From contig CM034547.1 of assembly GCA_020055645.1 (NCBI GenBank), forward strand, positions 28,520,513 to 28,584,512: DNA of 64,000 bases. Direction: 5' to 3'. The DNA comes from Tomocerus qinae (taxonomy: Eukaryota; Arthropoda; Collembola; Entomobryomorpha; Tomoceridae). Below, piece after piece: positions 1-14,100 of this stretch. The notes beneath the pieces were generated by a model that was not told the DNA's origin, did no database searches, and was given only the letters and a program-made list of their open reading frames with translations. A program made the translations under genes and the position numbers. The first letter of the stretch is position 1, and each line of letters opens with the position of its first letter.

Positions 1-1066
1 GTTGGAAAGAAATTGGATAAACTAGGAATGAGGGGCTCAAACACAGCAGAATTAATTTTTGAAGATGTGAAAGTTCCTGTTAGCAATGTATTAGGAGAAC
101 TGAATAAAGGTGTGTATGTATTATTCAGTGGATTAGATCTAGAACGTTTGGTGTTGGCAGCCGGTCCAGTTGGGTAAGTAGGAAACTCTTTTTGATTTGC
201 AAACTCTTAGCTTCAATGTAGTGTTATCTAATTTCACAAATTTAATCAAATCTTAGTAAACTAGATTTTTCTGGTATACTAGAACCTAGAAATAATTATA
301 GCATCAGGTCTGTGTACATTTTGTCTATATAAATTTTTGTGTAGGATAATGCAAGCTTGTGCTGACGCAGCGTTTGACTACGTTCATTACCGGAAACAGT
401 TCAATACAAAAATCGGAGAATTCCAACTAATGCAGGTATAATTACTTGGCGAATAAAATGTACGATATTATGCTCTAATTCAATCCTAGATTTGTGTTTG
501 TATTATTTCATTAATTCATTTTTAGGGTAAAATTGCTGATATATATACAATTCTAAGTGCTTCTCGAAGCTATTTGTACAGCGTAGGACGAGCTGTAGAT
601 CTGGGCCATTGCAACAGGAAGGTACTATTGTATGCTGATAATATGATACTAATTTCAATATGGGCCACTTTCAGATAAATATTTAGCTTTAATATAAGGA
701 AGGAGGCATATATGTATCATTTGCTTCTTGGTGTATTTTTTGAATTTTAAATTTTAAACCGTATTAGGACTGTGCCGGAGTGATTCTTTACACAGCCGAA
801 AATGCAACGCAAGTTGCACTTCAGGCTATTCAATGCTTAGGTAGGTAAAATTTATTTCTTTAATTGTCAAAAGATATATGTATATAACACTATTGTATAA
901 TATGACCGATCTTTTAATGCTTTTTTCAGGAGGTAATGGATACATTAACGACTATCCAACTGGAAGATATCTGCGAGATGCTAAATTATACGAAATTGGT
1001 GCTGGAACATCAGAAGTTCGTCGTTTAGTTATTGGTCGTTCCCTAAATGCAGAGTACAAAGAATAA
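1..1066 (+). CDS. Ivd: Isovaleryl-CoA dehydrogenase, C-terminal part (5' end outside window)
   Basis: Mitochondrial flavoenzyme of leucine catabolism that oxidises isovaleryl-CoA to 3-methylcrotonyl-CoA, passing electrons to ETF. Exons seen: 1-173 (continues upstream), 345-435, 526-621, 768-840 and 930-1066; all junctions have GT-AG signals and compatible phases, and the stop is TAA. The first exon carries [14 protein letters not shown], whose Glu is the catalytic base characteristic of isovaleryl-CoA dehydrogenase (human E254 region). Near the C-terminus the motif [14 protein letters not shown] lacks the catalytic Glu used by most other acyl-CoA dehydrogenases, which supports IVD rather than MCAD or SCAD. 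Other family hallmarks are [20 protein letters not shown] and [13 protein letters not shown]. Introns are short (about 90-170 bp). The N-terminus and transit peptide are not in the window. Assignment is from family knowledge; confidence is high. Confidence 0.95.
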
Positions 1067-4000
1067 AAAGTAATTTTCAATTGTTAACATTATGCTTTTG
1101 TGAAGGCAGTATTTTACTTAAAATATAAATTCTCTAATTAGCCAGACATTAAACATTGAAATTATAAGTAGACGGATAGTGGAGAGCATGTATACGGACA
1201 TTAACCGTCATTATACATTTCCACTCTCAATCTCAGTTTATTTTCTGACAATGCAAAGTTAGAATACCAAAGCCAAACTAATATATTTGGGTACATTTAT
1301 CATGACAGGTTATATTATTAGACGCGTATTTAGTTCTAGTTGTAGAGCAGAATGATTTAAAAACAAAAATATTCATTAAAATATGTTTTGAAAAATACTA
1401 GACATTTGTAATGTGGTAGTAGGTATTGTATTATTATGTACTATTTGATAGAACTACAGGAGGGCATGTCTTATACTGTCATATTATTGTCATTAGCAGG
1501 CACTAGAAGCTTAATATTATAAGCTTTAAGATGTCTTGTAGGTTACAGTTATTTTATTATGTACAATGTTACAAAAGGAACATTAGGGTGATTTTGCTTG
1601 TTGATTGATATGAACGTACCTATACAGGTTTTATTTAGGTAATCAAAACCAGCCAGTATAAAAGGAAAATAGTCTAAAATATATGTAATGAGTAAAGTAA
1701 TGACTTAGTTCTCAGAATTTTGAAGAATTCAGAAGTGAGCTTTTCTTATAATCAGTTTCGAGTAGAATCAATGCAATTTTATGTTGGGTTTTCAACAATG
1801 CAAAGGAGTGAATGCTATTGTAGAACGTCATAATAGTGTATAGGGTACATCTATGATGTAAGAGATTTTGAATTAAAATAGTACTAGTATTTAACTCCAG
1901 GTTTTGCGTGCAAAAAATAATTCCGAAAACGTGCTAGCTGAAAGAATAAAAAAATTCTAATCAGTTTAAGTGACTTGCGGAGGGACTCTGGAAATAATGT
2001 CTTATTCTTAATGTTGTAAATATCTTAGATTGAAATTACAATTTTAGAAATGCTCGAGATATAATATACTAATCTTTGTGCATAAAATTCTACATAATAT
2101 ATTTTTGAATCAAATAAATATCTAATTTTTGATTTATTAAATATCTTAATAAATCATTGGTTTATGCTGTTCCAATGATAATAAATGCTTTCAGCATCAA
2201 TATTCATATACACGTTTGTGGAAAACGATTTGCAAAAATTCATTTTTATTCCTGCAATGACCTCAATTTCCACATTTTTCTGTGATCTTGTCAAGCAAAA
2301 TACTCTTTTATTGTGAGGCTGAAAACAGTTCAGAATTCAACCTTGCTTTGATAACAACATTTTCGTATCTGATTTGGTACAAACATTTTACTACGCAGAT
2401 TACAACTTTATTGTGTTTTAACATCTTATTTTGCATCATCTTTTTACATTTTTTTTATAGCATACTTGTCACAAACATGTCTTGGTGATTGTAAATCAAG
2501 TGGGCTACCAGCCACCAATCGACCATAAAATCTATTTCCTAGTCAGGTAGTGTTGAGGTGTGAGTGCGCATATAATATACTTTAGCATTACTTTGACACA
2601 GCATTTCCTCGATGGTTCGATAAATAGACTTTAATTGAGTTGAACCATGAAAACAATAAGTTAGTCACGAAAAATCTTAATAAAACATGTATTTACTAGG
2701 GTCCAATTATCGTTTGAGCCGGAAACTAATAATATTTCAATCTGTGCGATCTATCCATAAAGTTACCCACATACTTATATCATCTAACTAAATTAATAGC
2801 ATGACAGTAATTCGAATGATTTCCTACGTTTGTAAATATAAATTGCAAATAAATTAATTGCGATAGAAAAGGTTGGTTTTAACGAATAAAAAGCCTTCGC
2901 TTTAATATGATTTTATGGTTAGAGGTAAATTAAATTCTGTGTGCAGTGCCCACCCGCTATCTATGTATGTCATGTAAATTGGCGACTATAGTGATTGCCA
3001 GATTCCGTGTGATGGTGATTGTAGACATCAGTCAGTCAGAAGTCAGAACAATTCCCAATTTCACACCCACCTGCTACACTCTCATCCGAGAGTGTTAATA
3101 AGTAAAGGTAATAATCAGGACGTGAGTGTTGCTGTAAAAGTTTTTATGTGTGTCCATCATATAAAATATTGAACGCCTGCTGTTCTGTCCTACTCATTAT
3201 GTGTTTGTGTTGCGAAGCAGAAAGAAAGAGATTTAATGTTCGTAGAGACTATGCAGAGTCATACTTCATTTTAGGTGAAGCCACATCAACACGTCACATC
3301 ACAAAGCTTGAAAAACAAAAACAAAATGTATATCAACCGAAGAAGACAAAAGAAGGCTTTCATACCTTACCAAACATACCTTCAAGTTTATTGCCTGCCT
3401 ATCTATAGCCCTCATTCTCTCTGTATACATTTGTATATGTAATCTAAGTAGGTATACCATAAAATTCATCTAATATATCATATACAGGAGTTTTCACGCT
3501 AATAAACACAATTAGAAAGAATTGCATGGCAAAGCCTATTAGAACAATCTTCAACTCGCTTTCTCAATTGTGAACGCTTATAGAATTACATTCGTCATTC
3601 CTTTGTATCAATGTTGTTTTAGCATCGTCCCAAGATTCATCTTAAATATGTCATTCACGCACATGCCTAATTGATAATGCTACATTAAACATTCAGCCGA
3701 GGACAAAGAGCCATACGTTTGCAGCTTTAAAAAAGTATTCATACATTCTATTCGCAGATTAAAGCTACATTGTGTAGTCAATTCTTTATACCTGTTAAAT
3801 ATTCATGTTGGTTTAGGGACTTATCTACAGATATGCTAAGCTCTTATGAAAATCTGTACACGAATGTAGATTGTAGACTAAACCTTATTTTACTTATCAT
3901 CATGTATGTAATGATGTAGTATTTTTCTACATTTGAGAACAAATGTAAATTATTTCCACGAAAAGATTTCCATATTTTTATCGTGAGAAAAGTAAAGGCT

Positions 4001-5282
4001 GAGCAGCGTAATGTAATGTGTGCACTACATAAATACCAACAGAGTAGATTGACATGTACTTAATATTAGCTTAATAGTTGCACTGCCATAAATTTGCAAT
4101 ATTTGCAACGGTTGTGGTTAAGATTTTTGCACTTTAGGTACCTTTATGCATACATAGGACAGATAGATTATGTATTTACAAGTAAATGGCAAAGTACGGT
4201 ACAAAGCGATAAAGGAGACAATCATCGCCATATAGGCTTTAAAGAGTTTTTTTTATAGTATACCGTTTATTCTAAGTTGTACCTGTACATAATTGGAAGA
4301 ACAATGATGGAAATAATGGTAACATTAATAGAAGTATTTATATATTAGTAGCTAAAGGCAATGGAGCTGACAGATTGAACGCATGTATGTATCTACACAC
4401 CGCTAAAAGAAACTAGCACAGAAAGAGTCTGAAAGGAGCAATTTAGAGAGGCAGATATATAAATCCCCAGGCGAATTTCTCATTCCTTAAGGTGACATTA
4501 GAGAGATGTACAATAGTAGGCTATTTTTTGCCAACTGCGAATCTGACTGTGATTGTTGGAGACGTAAGTAGTAGGACGTCGACGCAGGGATGAGAAATGA
4601 GATGAGAGTGATGTGAACAGATTGAGACGGACTTATTGTTGGGTTGACTGACTTAACTCATATTGTTGTGACTATTATCTGTAACGTAAATGGTGGCAGT
4701 CAGTCGTTGTCGTAAGTATGTATACTATTTTGTGCATGCACATGGCATATAGTAGTAAATGTCTGGGACATTCATTCATCTTAGCATTTATAATGACGCT
4801 TACACGTTTACGGACAAACTCTGGTAAACTCTATAACCAAGTATTAGTCGTAGTAAACTGCAATTGTAAATGTAAAACATGCACATGAACACTGGGACGT
4901 GGATGGGCCAACTGCAGAACAACTAACTATTTAGCTAAACTCTCACGGAGGTAGCAAATAGTAATTTAGTCTCGAGGAACTGTACCTGCCGTAGTTTGGT
5001 TATTTTTATTATTTGCAGTTCTCTTTTGGGCTTAGTTAGATAAAGACACCAGTTTAGATTGGCTTATCTCAGAAGGGAGCATCGATTGTCGGGTAATACA
5101 AACAAATGATTTACAGAGGGACATTTGTATCAATTGATCAGTGTACATAAAACTGTTGCTCCTCTTGTGCCATGTCCGAAAGAAATTGATTGATGTTTAG
5201 AATTATTTGTTTGCTCCAAATCGGCTTCGTGTGTGGCTTTTGTTGTTTGCACATTGGATCACATCTTTAAGGAAAGAGCAAA
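1067..5282. other. 3' UTR and intergenic region without recognised gene
   Basis: AT-rich sequence between IVD and PDSS2. The first part must hold the IVD 3' UTR. Small open frames occur (for example 3148-3408), but none resembles a known family, has splice support or shows coding-like composition. No tRNA or clear repeat array was seen. Confidence 0.5.
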
Positions 5283-8187
5283 ATGTGGACTTTATTAGGG
5301 AGTCGACGGCTTTGTCGAGTGTTTGTGAAAAGTTGTTTTATCAGAAAGAGAAATTTAGCGACCATAAATACAAATAATCCTGTTTACTCGCCAGACTCAC
5401 CAAATCCTCTCTCAATCAGTGACATTTTAAATAAGGTAAAGAGCAGAGATGGACTCCCAGCTATAACTCCTCATGTAGAGCATCTTATTGGAAGAGCTGG
5501 TCATCAAGAATCAACTTCACAAGATAACACACAAACTGATAAAAAAGAAATGGGAGGATTGGACATTGCTGATAAAACACAATTTATTCTACAGTCGGCA
5601 CATCCTGTACGCTACATGATCGAGAGGTCAGTCTAACCAATCAATGATATTTAATGCCATTCGTGTGTATGAAACTTATACAGCTACATAAAATGTATTA
5701 TTTATAAATATCCATGCTGTCTGTTTGAAGTTGTATCTGATCTCTGTATCCTTTAATGTTCTACGATAAAAAGCGATAAGTCATGTCAAGTGAAAGCTTT
5801 TATATTTTATGCATGCGACTCCTCTTGCTCTGCTCTCCTTTCAATTATTCATGATTTCTATTTAAAAATCTTCAATGTTGCCCATTGTGAAAAGGTTGTT
5901 TACAATTCACAATAACAAATTCTCGACGAAAGGCAAACTCGTTTTATTACATCTCATTTTAAATTGTTTCATAAAACCAGAGGACAACTCTCACAAACCA
6001 TATGCGCGATATTTTATGAGTGCGATAAGCTAATGTGTAACTATCTCTAGCCGTAAAAATACATGCACTTCAAACACACTATTTTCTGTTCGTAAACAAC
6101 TTTGAAGCACACTCTCATCATTAACATTTACTTCTAATTACCAATACTTTTAATGAGGCTTGTTTGTCCTAGCCTGCATGTAATTAAAAACATTCTATGC
6201 TGACACGAGCAGTTGTAATTACTAGCTTTTCTATTTCTACACGCAAATGAAATTACGTGACTAGTACTCAATTTGATTCTGTAGGAAGGAAAAGTACAAT
6301 TGACAATTTGAAATTAATTGTACAATGTAGTGATGAGTGGTTAATAACTGCTATTAAAAGCGTTGTAGAGTTTTATAGGATAAAAACAAGTAGTAAACAC
6401 CTACAACGAAGCATAAAATTATGGCAAGGATTTGTGTTTACATGGGCAGAGTATAGATCTTATGTAAAATTCATCCTACTGACCTCATTTAATGTCATAT
6501 CGAAAATCGAAGAATCTTGAGAATGTACAAGTATACTAATAATATCCTATAGATATATGTTTGCAGATGAATAAGCTATAAATACACCTTGAGTTAAGTA
6601 GTAACATTTGGGAGGTTGCGTTTATAGATATTTGTCTACAAGGAGAAACTTCTTGCTACCGGATGAGTTCGAGGATATGATTTATCATTGCTTGTAACTT
6701 ACTATGCATTAGGTCCTTGTCGTATTTAGGTACATTAATCCTTTGGATTTATGAAGCGCGTAGTAAAAGTGTATTTACTAAATATAGGTAGTAACTTAGT
6801 GTAAAAGAGATTTATGTATGTAGTAAAATTCTCTAAATGTTTTTGCAGGGAGATTAAGAATTTAGATGACAACATTCCAAAGAATCCTAGTTACCACAAC
6901 TGGCTAACGATTTTCGGCAGGAGTCTTGGCATAACGAATGGGAAAAGCGAAGAAGAAGTCGGCAAGTTTGAAGGGATTCTTAAAAGCATAGCTTCGGCAT
7001 CTGAGTGCGGGATGTTTTCATCAGATATTCACCAAACAGTTGTCAACATTCCCAGTAACCTTGAACCTGCAAGCACCCGAGCTCATTTCAATCTAGGGAA
7101 TAAATATGCTGTCCTTGTTGGAGATTATTTTGCAATCAGATGTATATTTTTTGCAGAGAGAGCAAAGAGTAGCAAAGCATTTCTTTCAATAACAAGGGGA
7201 GTTGAAGAATTCACCTCAGCTCCATTTGCTTCGTCGCTTCTAGATTCAAAAACTAGCTATCCTATTCTCCTGTCTTCTGAAGCCACTCTGGAGGATTGGG
7301 TGACGTACAACTGGAAATCTTCTGGATATTTCTCCGGAGGTCTTTATGCTATTCTAACCTTGATGTCCGAAGAACAATGCTCCAATGCTATCACCGATTG
7401 CTATCAACAAAGTATTTCAGAGAAAATGAAGAAATTTGTTCCTAATATCTCGGTATTGTTGAAAGCTGTCAATGAGATTCAAGAATTAGAGAGAGATGAT
7501 AATCTAATGATGTCCCCGTTTACATTGACATCTTTGCCCGCGGTTCTCTACCAAAGAAGCGTTCCTGGGATCTTTGAATTTTTTCGAGGACGAGGATATG
7601 ATTTTAATATGGATGATCTCAAACAGGTCAGATGTCATCTTTTATTTCGTTAGATTGCTCAATTTCTGCTCTCATTTCAATACATTAACATATCAACTGT
7701 AGCTTTAATGTATACTCAAAAAAGTTTCGATATTTATGCACGACAAATATAAAGCTTTATCTATGCATAAACAAAGATGATTGATGGGTGGAAACTTTTA
7801 GTATGTAATATTTATCAGATCAAATCCCCCAACTTTTAATGAATGCTGATTTAGCGGATATATTTGGTTTTTCCTCAAGTATTTATCTCGTTCTTTCGTA
7901 AGTTTATGTTTATTTATCAAATGTTTTTCTGTTTTTTGCAGCTGAGAGAAGAAATCAGAACAAGCAGTGCTCTCAACGAGGCTAAAGATATTTTGAGATA
8001 TTTCGCTAAAGAAGCCACAGACGCTTACTCTACCATTGCTGTAGATCCTTTTTACACGACCGTTTTTCATCAGTTGGTTGATGCTCTCGTCTGTGACTGC
8101 ACATCATCTGTTTCCACAAGATCTACTAATATTGACAGTGTTTTGGCACTACATCAATCCATGACGAAAAAAGCCAAGCAGTTGTGA
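5283..8187 (+). CDS. Pdss2: Decaprenyl diphosphate synthase subunit 2-like protein (PDSS2)
   Basis: Non-catalytic partner of the trans-polyprenyl diphosphate synthase that makes the ubiquinone side chain in mitochondria. Three exons, 5283-5626, 6849-7626 and 7942-8187, join in frame to 455 residues (human protein about 400). The N-terminus (MWTLLGSRRLCRVFVKSCF, then RKRNLA) is basic and suits a mitochondrial targeting peptide. Subunit-2 landmarks are GNKYAVLVGDYF (human GNKIAILSGDFL), a TW/DW segment followed by SSGYFSGGLYA, LTSLPAVLYQRS, and the C-terminal LREEIRTSSALNEAKDILRY. The aspartate-rich DDxxD motifs of catalytic prenyl synthases are absent, as expected for subunit 2. Sequence is divergent from vertebrate PDSS2, so the family call is firmer than strict orthology. 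Intron 1 is 1.2 kb, intron 2 is 315 bp. The start is the first ATG of the open exon. Confidence 0.85.
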
Positions 8188-11100
8188 GTTGTCGCTCTAA
8201 AATGACATACTCTCAGAAAGTTACCTAAAATAACAACCCAGTGCAGTAAAATACACAAAACATTAAACAGAACAATCCCATAAAATATTCCAATTCAGAA
8301 CTGATTCCTTCTGTTCTTCCGACTTATCAGTATTCATTATAATGTATTATTAAGCCATTACAAAATGTACCATTTATACTACCATTTACAAACATTGAAA
8401 CAGGATTTTCTAATGTAAAATGTCTGTCTTACCTATTATTGAGGGTGTATTGCTAATAAGTAAAATACGATTGAATTTTTAGACTCTAAAAACGAGTAGA
8501 AATGCTAAGTATTTTTGTACTTTTTTGATGCATTTATGATTCAGCTCCTAATAAACTTCTTATTAGATTTTTCAGAAATCAAGTGATTACCATTTACTAT
8601 TAGATTACTTGTAAAGAGTACAAAATAATGAATTATTGTACACTATCTCTGTGCATACTAGTAATTCACTCCTTTCCTTGTTCCTTATCCTTATTCCTTA
8701 CATGGGATAGGATTATATACCTACATTTGCAATTTGCATGCGTTGCTCCTTGATAGATCTTTATACGGAGAGACTGAGAGACACTAATAAACAACTTGCA
8801 ATTAGAATTAAAAATCGTGATTTGGTAATAAGATTAAGTGTTAAGTAACAACGTGACAGGCTCATAACTAATATTCTTTTGATTCCGAATTTCAGTTCAA
8901 TGAATATATTATAATGTATTTATTATACTACATTCTTTTAATAGATGACAGTTCTTTAGATGGTTTGTAAAAAGGTCTTTATGTTACTATGTATGATCCT
9001 GAAATCCGTAATTGACTTAATTGCGTGCCATAAAATATGACTTTTGTGGAAGTAAATGCCTCAGAGATGCAACTGTTAATCATAGGGAGTACAAAAACAT
9101 AGACAAAAAGTATTTGGGTTTTAAATATTTATTTTTTCAATTGTGTTAACATCGTAGTCATATGTGAATAATTAAGAATAGAGCTGAGCTATGTGAATAG
9201 TTAAGAGTTACACATGATGACAAATATGCATATATTATATTCAGGTACCTTTTGAAGCATTGCTTTCCAGGTATCATCATCGACTTAGACACCAACAGGA
9301 TTTCGGCAAGAAGTATTGACATCATAGTAAGTCTACCATCCGTCCATTTCCACGGGAATGATTACTTACCACTGAAGATTACAATTTTAGGGTCCAGGTC
9401 CAACTATTCGACAATGTGTTTCTTTTGGTTGTCGATATCATAGCATCCGTATCACAGTCATCTGTCATCTGGCTGGACCATAAATCGTCTACTTCTGCAG
9501 GAATCTGACTAAAGATGGGATCATTTCTGATCCGGTATTCGCATAAGCGAATATTTATTTTGCTCTTCGGAGAATTTGTGGGTCCCCGAAGGGACCCGGG
9601 GGACTCCTCTTACGAGAAATCCCGGACAAAATTTAGGATTTAGTGGAAAGGGATATAATTTTCTTAGTATTAGGGGATAAATTTTTATTCGAAGGATGGG
9701 ATAGAGCCAATGTGGGATTAGCCAATAGGAAGGTAAGTGGGATAGGTTGATTTGAAGGCCGAATTGAATGATTCTGATCGAATTTCGATGCGTTTTACAG
9801 TATTTATACGTTAACAAACTATAGTTCTAAACTAATTATTACATATTACTAAACGAATTGCAAGATAAATCACATAATTTTGGTACTGGCATCTTAATAA
9901 ATAGGGCGGGTGTGCATTATAACAAATATATATTGTTACCTAAATATATTATGGCTTTGACACTATGGTTAAGATTAAAACTAATAAATGGTCGAATAAT
10001 CACTAAATCAAATGCCGATTTGCCGATAGTCTTTCATCATAATAAAATATCATAAAATTGTACATTTCTACTTGGACGTAATGTAAATAAATGCAGATTG
10101 CATGAGTATCAGAGTTAATGAATCCCAAGACAATCTAAAGTATTTTTACATAACACTCTCAGCTCAACGTGGGTACGGTTCATTGTAAATGGTAAGTAAG
10201 ACTTTTAGACAAATTAAATCATTTCTATTTAATAAGTAGTAATAACACTAAAAATTTCGAGACTCTCAGGGGTCTAAGGTACATCAAATTAAAACAAGCT
10301 GCCAATCTGATTGAAATCAGGTAACAATGGTTTGAGGCGACAATAACAATATTACTCCATTATCAAAACTATTTCTATAGGAAATACGGTTGTGGTAAAT
10401 GTGTATAAACTAATTTAACGTTTACTACCATAATCAATATGTCAAATACGTATTCGGGTGTTTTTTGCATTCAACTACGTATAGTACAGTAGTGTATGTC
10501 AACAGAAGGTAATTATAACATAATATTAGATAGATACTGATATTCAGCAGAATTGTACGTATAATATTATTAGATATTTTTAGTAGGAAAGACAAAGAGT
10601 ATAGTACAATAGAGAACAGATTTGATTTGGTTGGTTATCCAATTGAATGAACCAATTTGACTTAAATATATAGAGATGTACACAGATACATTTATTTATC
10701 TATTTTAACACAAGTAAATACAGTATACATATTATGGGTAATTTTACAATTATGTACAATCGTTCATGACGAACGGTTGTTTCTTTTGTAAGCACGATAA
10801 TTGACGACCGAAGACACAAAATAAACTGATAATTAATACAGAAGACATAATACAGTTCAGTGGCAGGTATAGACTTTTTGTTTGTGTACATTGAAAATAC
10901 AAACTAGAAGAATAGTATAACTAATATGAATAAAATGGAACTTTTTTGGAACTTTTTCTCATTCTTATAATTATAAGGTAACATGAAATAAACAAATCAA
11001 AAACACCTGAGATGCACCACAGGCACTCTCGCATGCATACTCCATCATTTGGACAGTAGGACGAAATTGATCTCAACAGAGATGAGTCATGAGATTCGAA

Positions 11101-14100
11101 ATCGTCAATATGGACAGGCACTCTCTCATCCAACCACTCATCCCATCACTTGGAAAATGTGTCCGTAAATATGAGGGGATGACAATAAAATATTTTATCT
11201 CCTCGCCCATCTTTACGCAGACATTTCCGTTCACATGACATGAAAGACTAAAATTTGAGCAGGGAAATACTTTGTACTCCATTGTGTGAATAGATCTGCT
11301 TCTTGCACTTTGCAGTTTATCATTTTTCAAACATTCGAATTTCCAATGAGTTTTTGCAACAACCTCAGAAACCCTGAGCAGGAGGACATGGGCACAGTCA
11401 TAGTGCCTACCCAGTGCGCAATTTTCGTCGTCGTTACATCAACTTTTAATTTTGACCAATGCAATGTGTGTATTCACTCATACCTTTGAGTCCAGGTACT
11501 AGTGGCAGTCTTATGGCAGTTTTGCACTTTTAAAAAATTTTGATTTCCTCTTTGATTTGATTGCAATTCATACAGCCTTCATCATAGGCATGCATTTCTT
11601 CATTAGTAGTAGGTAGGTAGTATATTTCCCTGCTTGTACATTTTGGCTATGTATGTATGTGTCAAGTCATAATGAATAATTATGTTTTATGTAAATTAAA
11701 CTATTTCGATATACTACTTATAGTAAGACTTATTATTTTAGTACTGATATACATTCAGTAAGTATGCTATAAACTAACCACGTCTTAATAACTAATAATT
11801 CTATAATAGATATAACATAGCTATAATTAAAGTTAATCTTATACTAGTAACTAAACATAATACTAGACACTAATCGCTAGATAGGAAAGCAGCAGGTGTG
11901 TGATGTAAATTAGATAGATAAAAGTGCTCTTGTTTGGTTTTGGTATTGCAGCTAAGCTAATTAACTAACAGATTATACACTTGATTTGTAATATCGTAGT
12001 GCAGTCGTGTACTTCCCACTGGTAAGTATCATATCTTATGCGATTTTATTAAGTTGAACTTTAACATACACCCATTCGATAAATACACGATTCACGACGA
12101 TTTTGTTTGATTATCCAGTACATATTATTACAATTGACTGTTTTCGCCTGTCTGTTTAAGTCCTCTGTACTTTCCGTTGTTATTTCACAGATTTGTACCT
12201 GATGCAATGGAGTGCCCAATTTAATGAGAATTGATAACAGCACACTTGCGTACATATTGTAGGTAGAGTACAGATAGCAGAGCAGGACAAGCTATACCTA
12301 AATAAACACTTGAACATTCGAATTAAAACGGTACGACGGAGATTTTGTGTGCCTACATACAAAACACGAAAAGAGAAAGAGTGTACCTTGACAGTGTGTT
12401 TCAACATATTAAATCTTAGCTTACATTCTAGTGCACTGGTTTCATTACTCTTACTAGTAGCTAGTGTACAATTGTTACAATACGATTAGTAAATTTTGCT
12501 GCGAATATCGGAAAGACGCAACAACATCGGTAGATTTACTAGGATTGGACTTATACATTGTTAGCCGATTAGCTGTGCTCAAGTACAGTCAGTCAACCAG
12601 CATAAATTCAACTATAAATGCTCTACATTACGAGATGTTTTTAAAGCTTGTCTTCTGTTACGTAAGTTCAGTACAGTGCCTACATAACATATTTGCATAT
12701 TATTGGTTGTTGATGTAAGAACGATGAGTAATGTAGTTTGTAGTTGGTTCGTTGCTTGCTATATTAGGTACGTTGTATTTGGAGGTGTAGCTACCAATTC
12801 AAGTTGCTTCTTGTGCTTTCGAAAGATTACGTTTGTAGTAATTGTAATTCATTGTAATCAGCAGTAGTGTAGCTAGTAATAGGTATTTTTGACGGAAGAG
12901 TATTATTATGTGATAGCACAGACCTTAACCAGACTTAACAGTATAGACACACTGTACTCGGGTCGGGTGGATAGAAATCTCCTACATTCTTATACATATT
13001 TGAACAAGTATCCTATTCTTATTTACCTTAATGTCTACTAGGAGTAAGTTAAGCACTTTTACAATTCAAACGTCAATCGAATTAATCACAAAATTAACCT
13101 TTCTTTCAATGCATTCGCTGAGTCTGTGCTTTTGCATGGACTGGACTGGATTATTACAATTTTAACCACACTAGGACAGTTTAATCATGGACCCAAGCTA
13201 GTCTGTCTATGTAAGATTCAAAAAAGCTCCTAGACGACTTGGCTCAAAGGTCAGTCATAAAGTCGTAGTATATTCACAAACCTTTTCAATTTGTCCACAG
13301 ACATCATTTCATTCGTTACATAGACCGTACCTAGTAATGTAATGATAAATAATAAATGCCATCAGCCAGCATAGCAGGGGCGTACCTATGCTGAAATGCA
13401 ATACTTATTAACACCCGGGCATCATCTCTTAGTCTCAACAATACTGCAATGTCAATCTCATTTGTATTTATAATAAATATTTCCATACCCTCTGGAGCCT
13501 TTTCTCTTTTTTACTTTCCTTTTTCATTATTTTTAAACAGGCTGGACGGGTGATATTGCCTAACAACCCTTTTCCTGCATGGCTTATAAATATTAAATCC
13601 CCCTCTCATCAGTGCCCACCAACACAACATACATACACCTTAGTGAGTGTATAATAGTATTCGGTTAAATTGTTTATCGCAAGTTGCCCGGCCCTATAAT
13701 ATACATTTCGTACCTACATAGGTAATAATGTGTCAATATGATATAGTGATGACTCTGCATAGATACGCCCTCGACCATTCGGAGTACATTAATATAAAAA
13801 CCACCCCTTTTGTAGAAAATATCAACTTATCCATCAACAGCCAACCTTCTCCAGTAAGTATTTGTCTCCTTGTAGCAACTTCGTCTCTTTGTACCCTAGA
13901 CATCACACAAATCTACTAGGTCAATTAGTATAAAAACTACTACATATAACGTGGAACATGCTCACTTATCATAGTACAGTACAGAGACATGTTTCTTATA
14001 ACCCTACTTGTACATACACTACAACTTGAAATGCATGAGAGTTCGTACACACCCCGTCTCAACTACGTCACAATTGCATAAAGCATCTGTACGTAAATTA

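Noticed and set aside
3148..3408. 86-codon plus-strand frame with Cys-rich start
   Set aside because: No family resemblance, no splice partners, AT-rich codon use like the flanks.
9240..9500. Possible exon downstream of PDSS2
   Set aside because: Open for about 60 codons and slightly GC-richer, but no recognisable motif, no matching partner exon and frames on both strands look equally likely.
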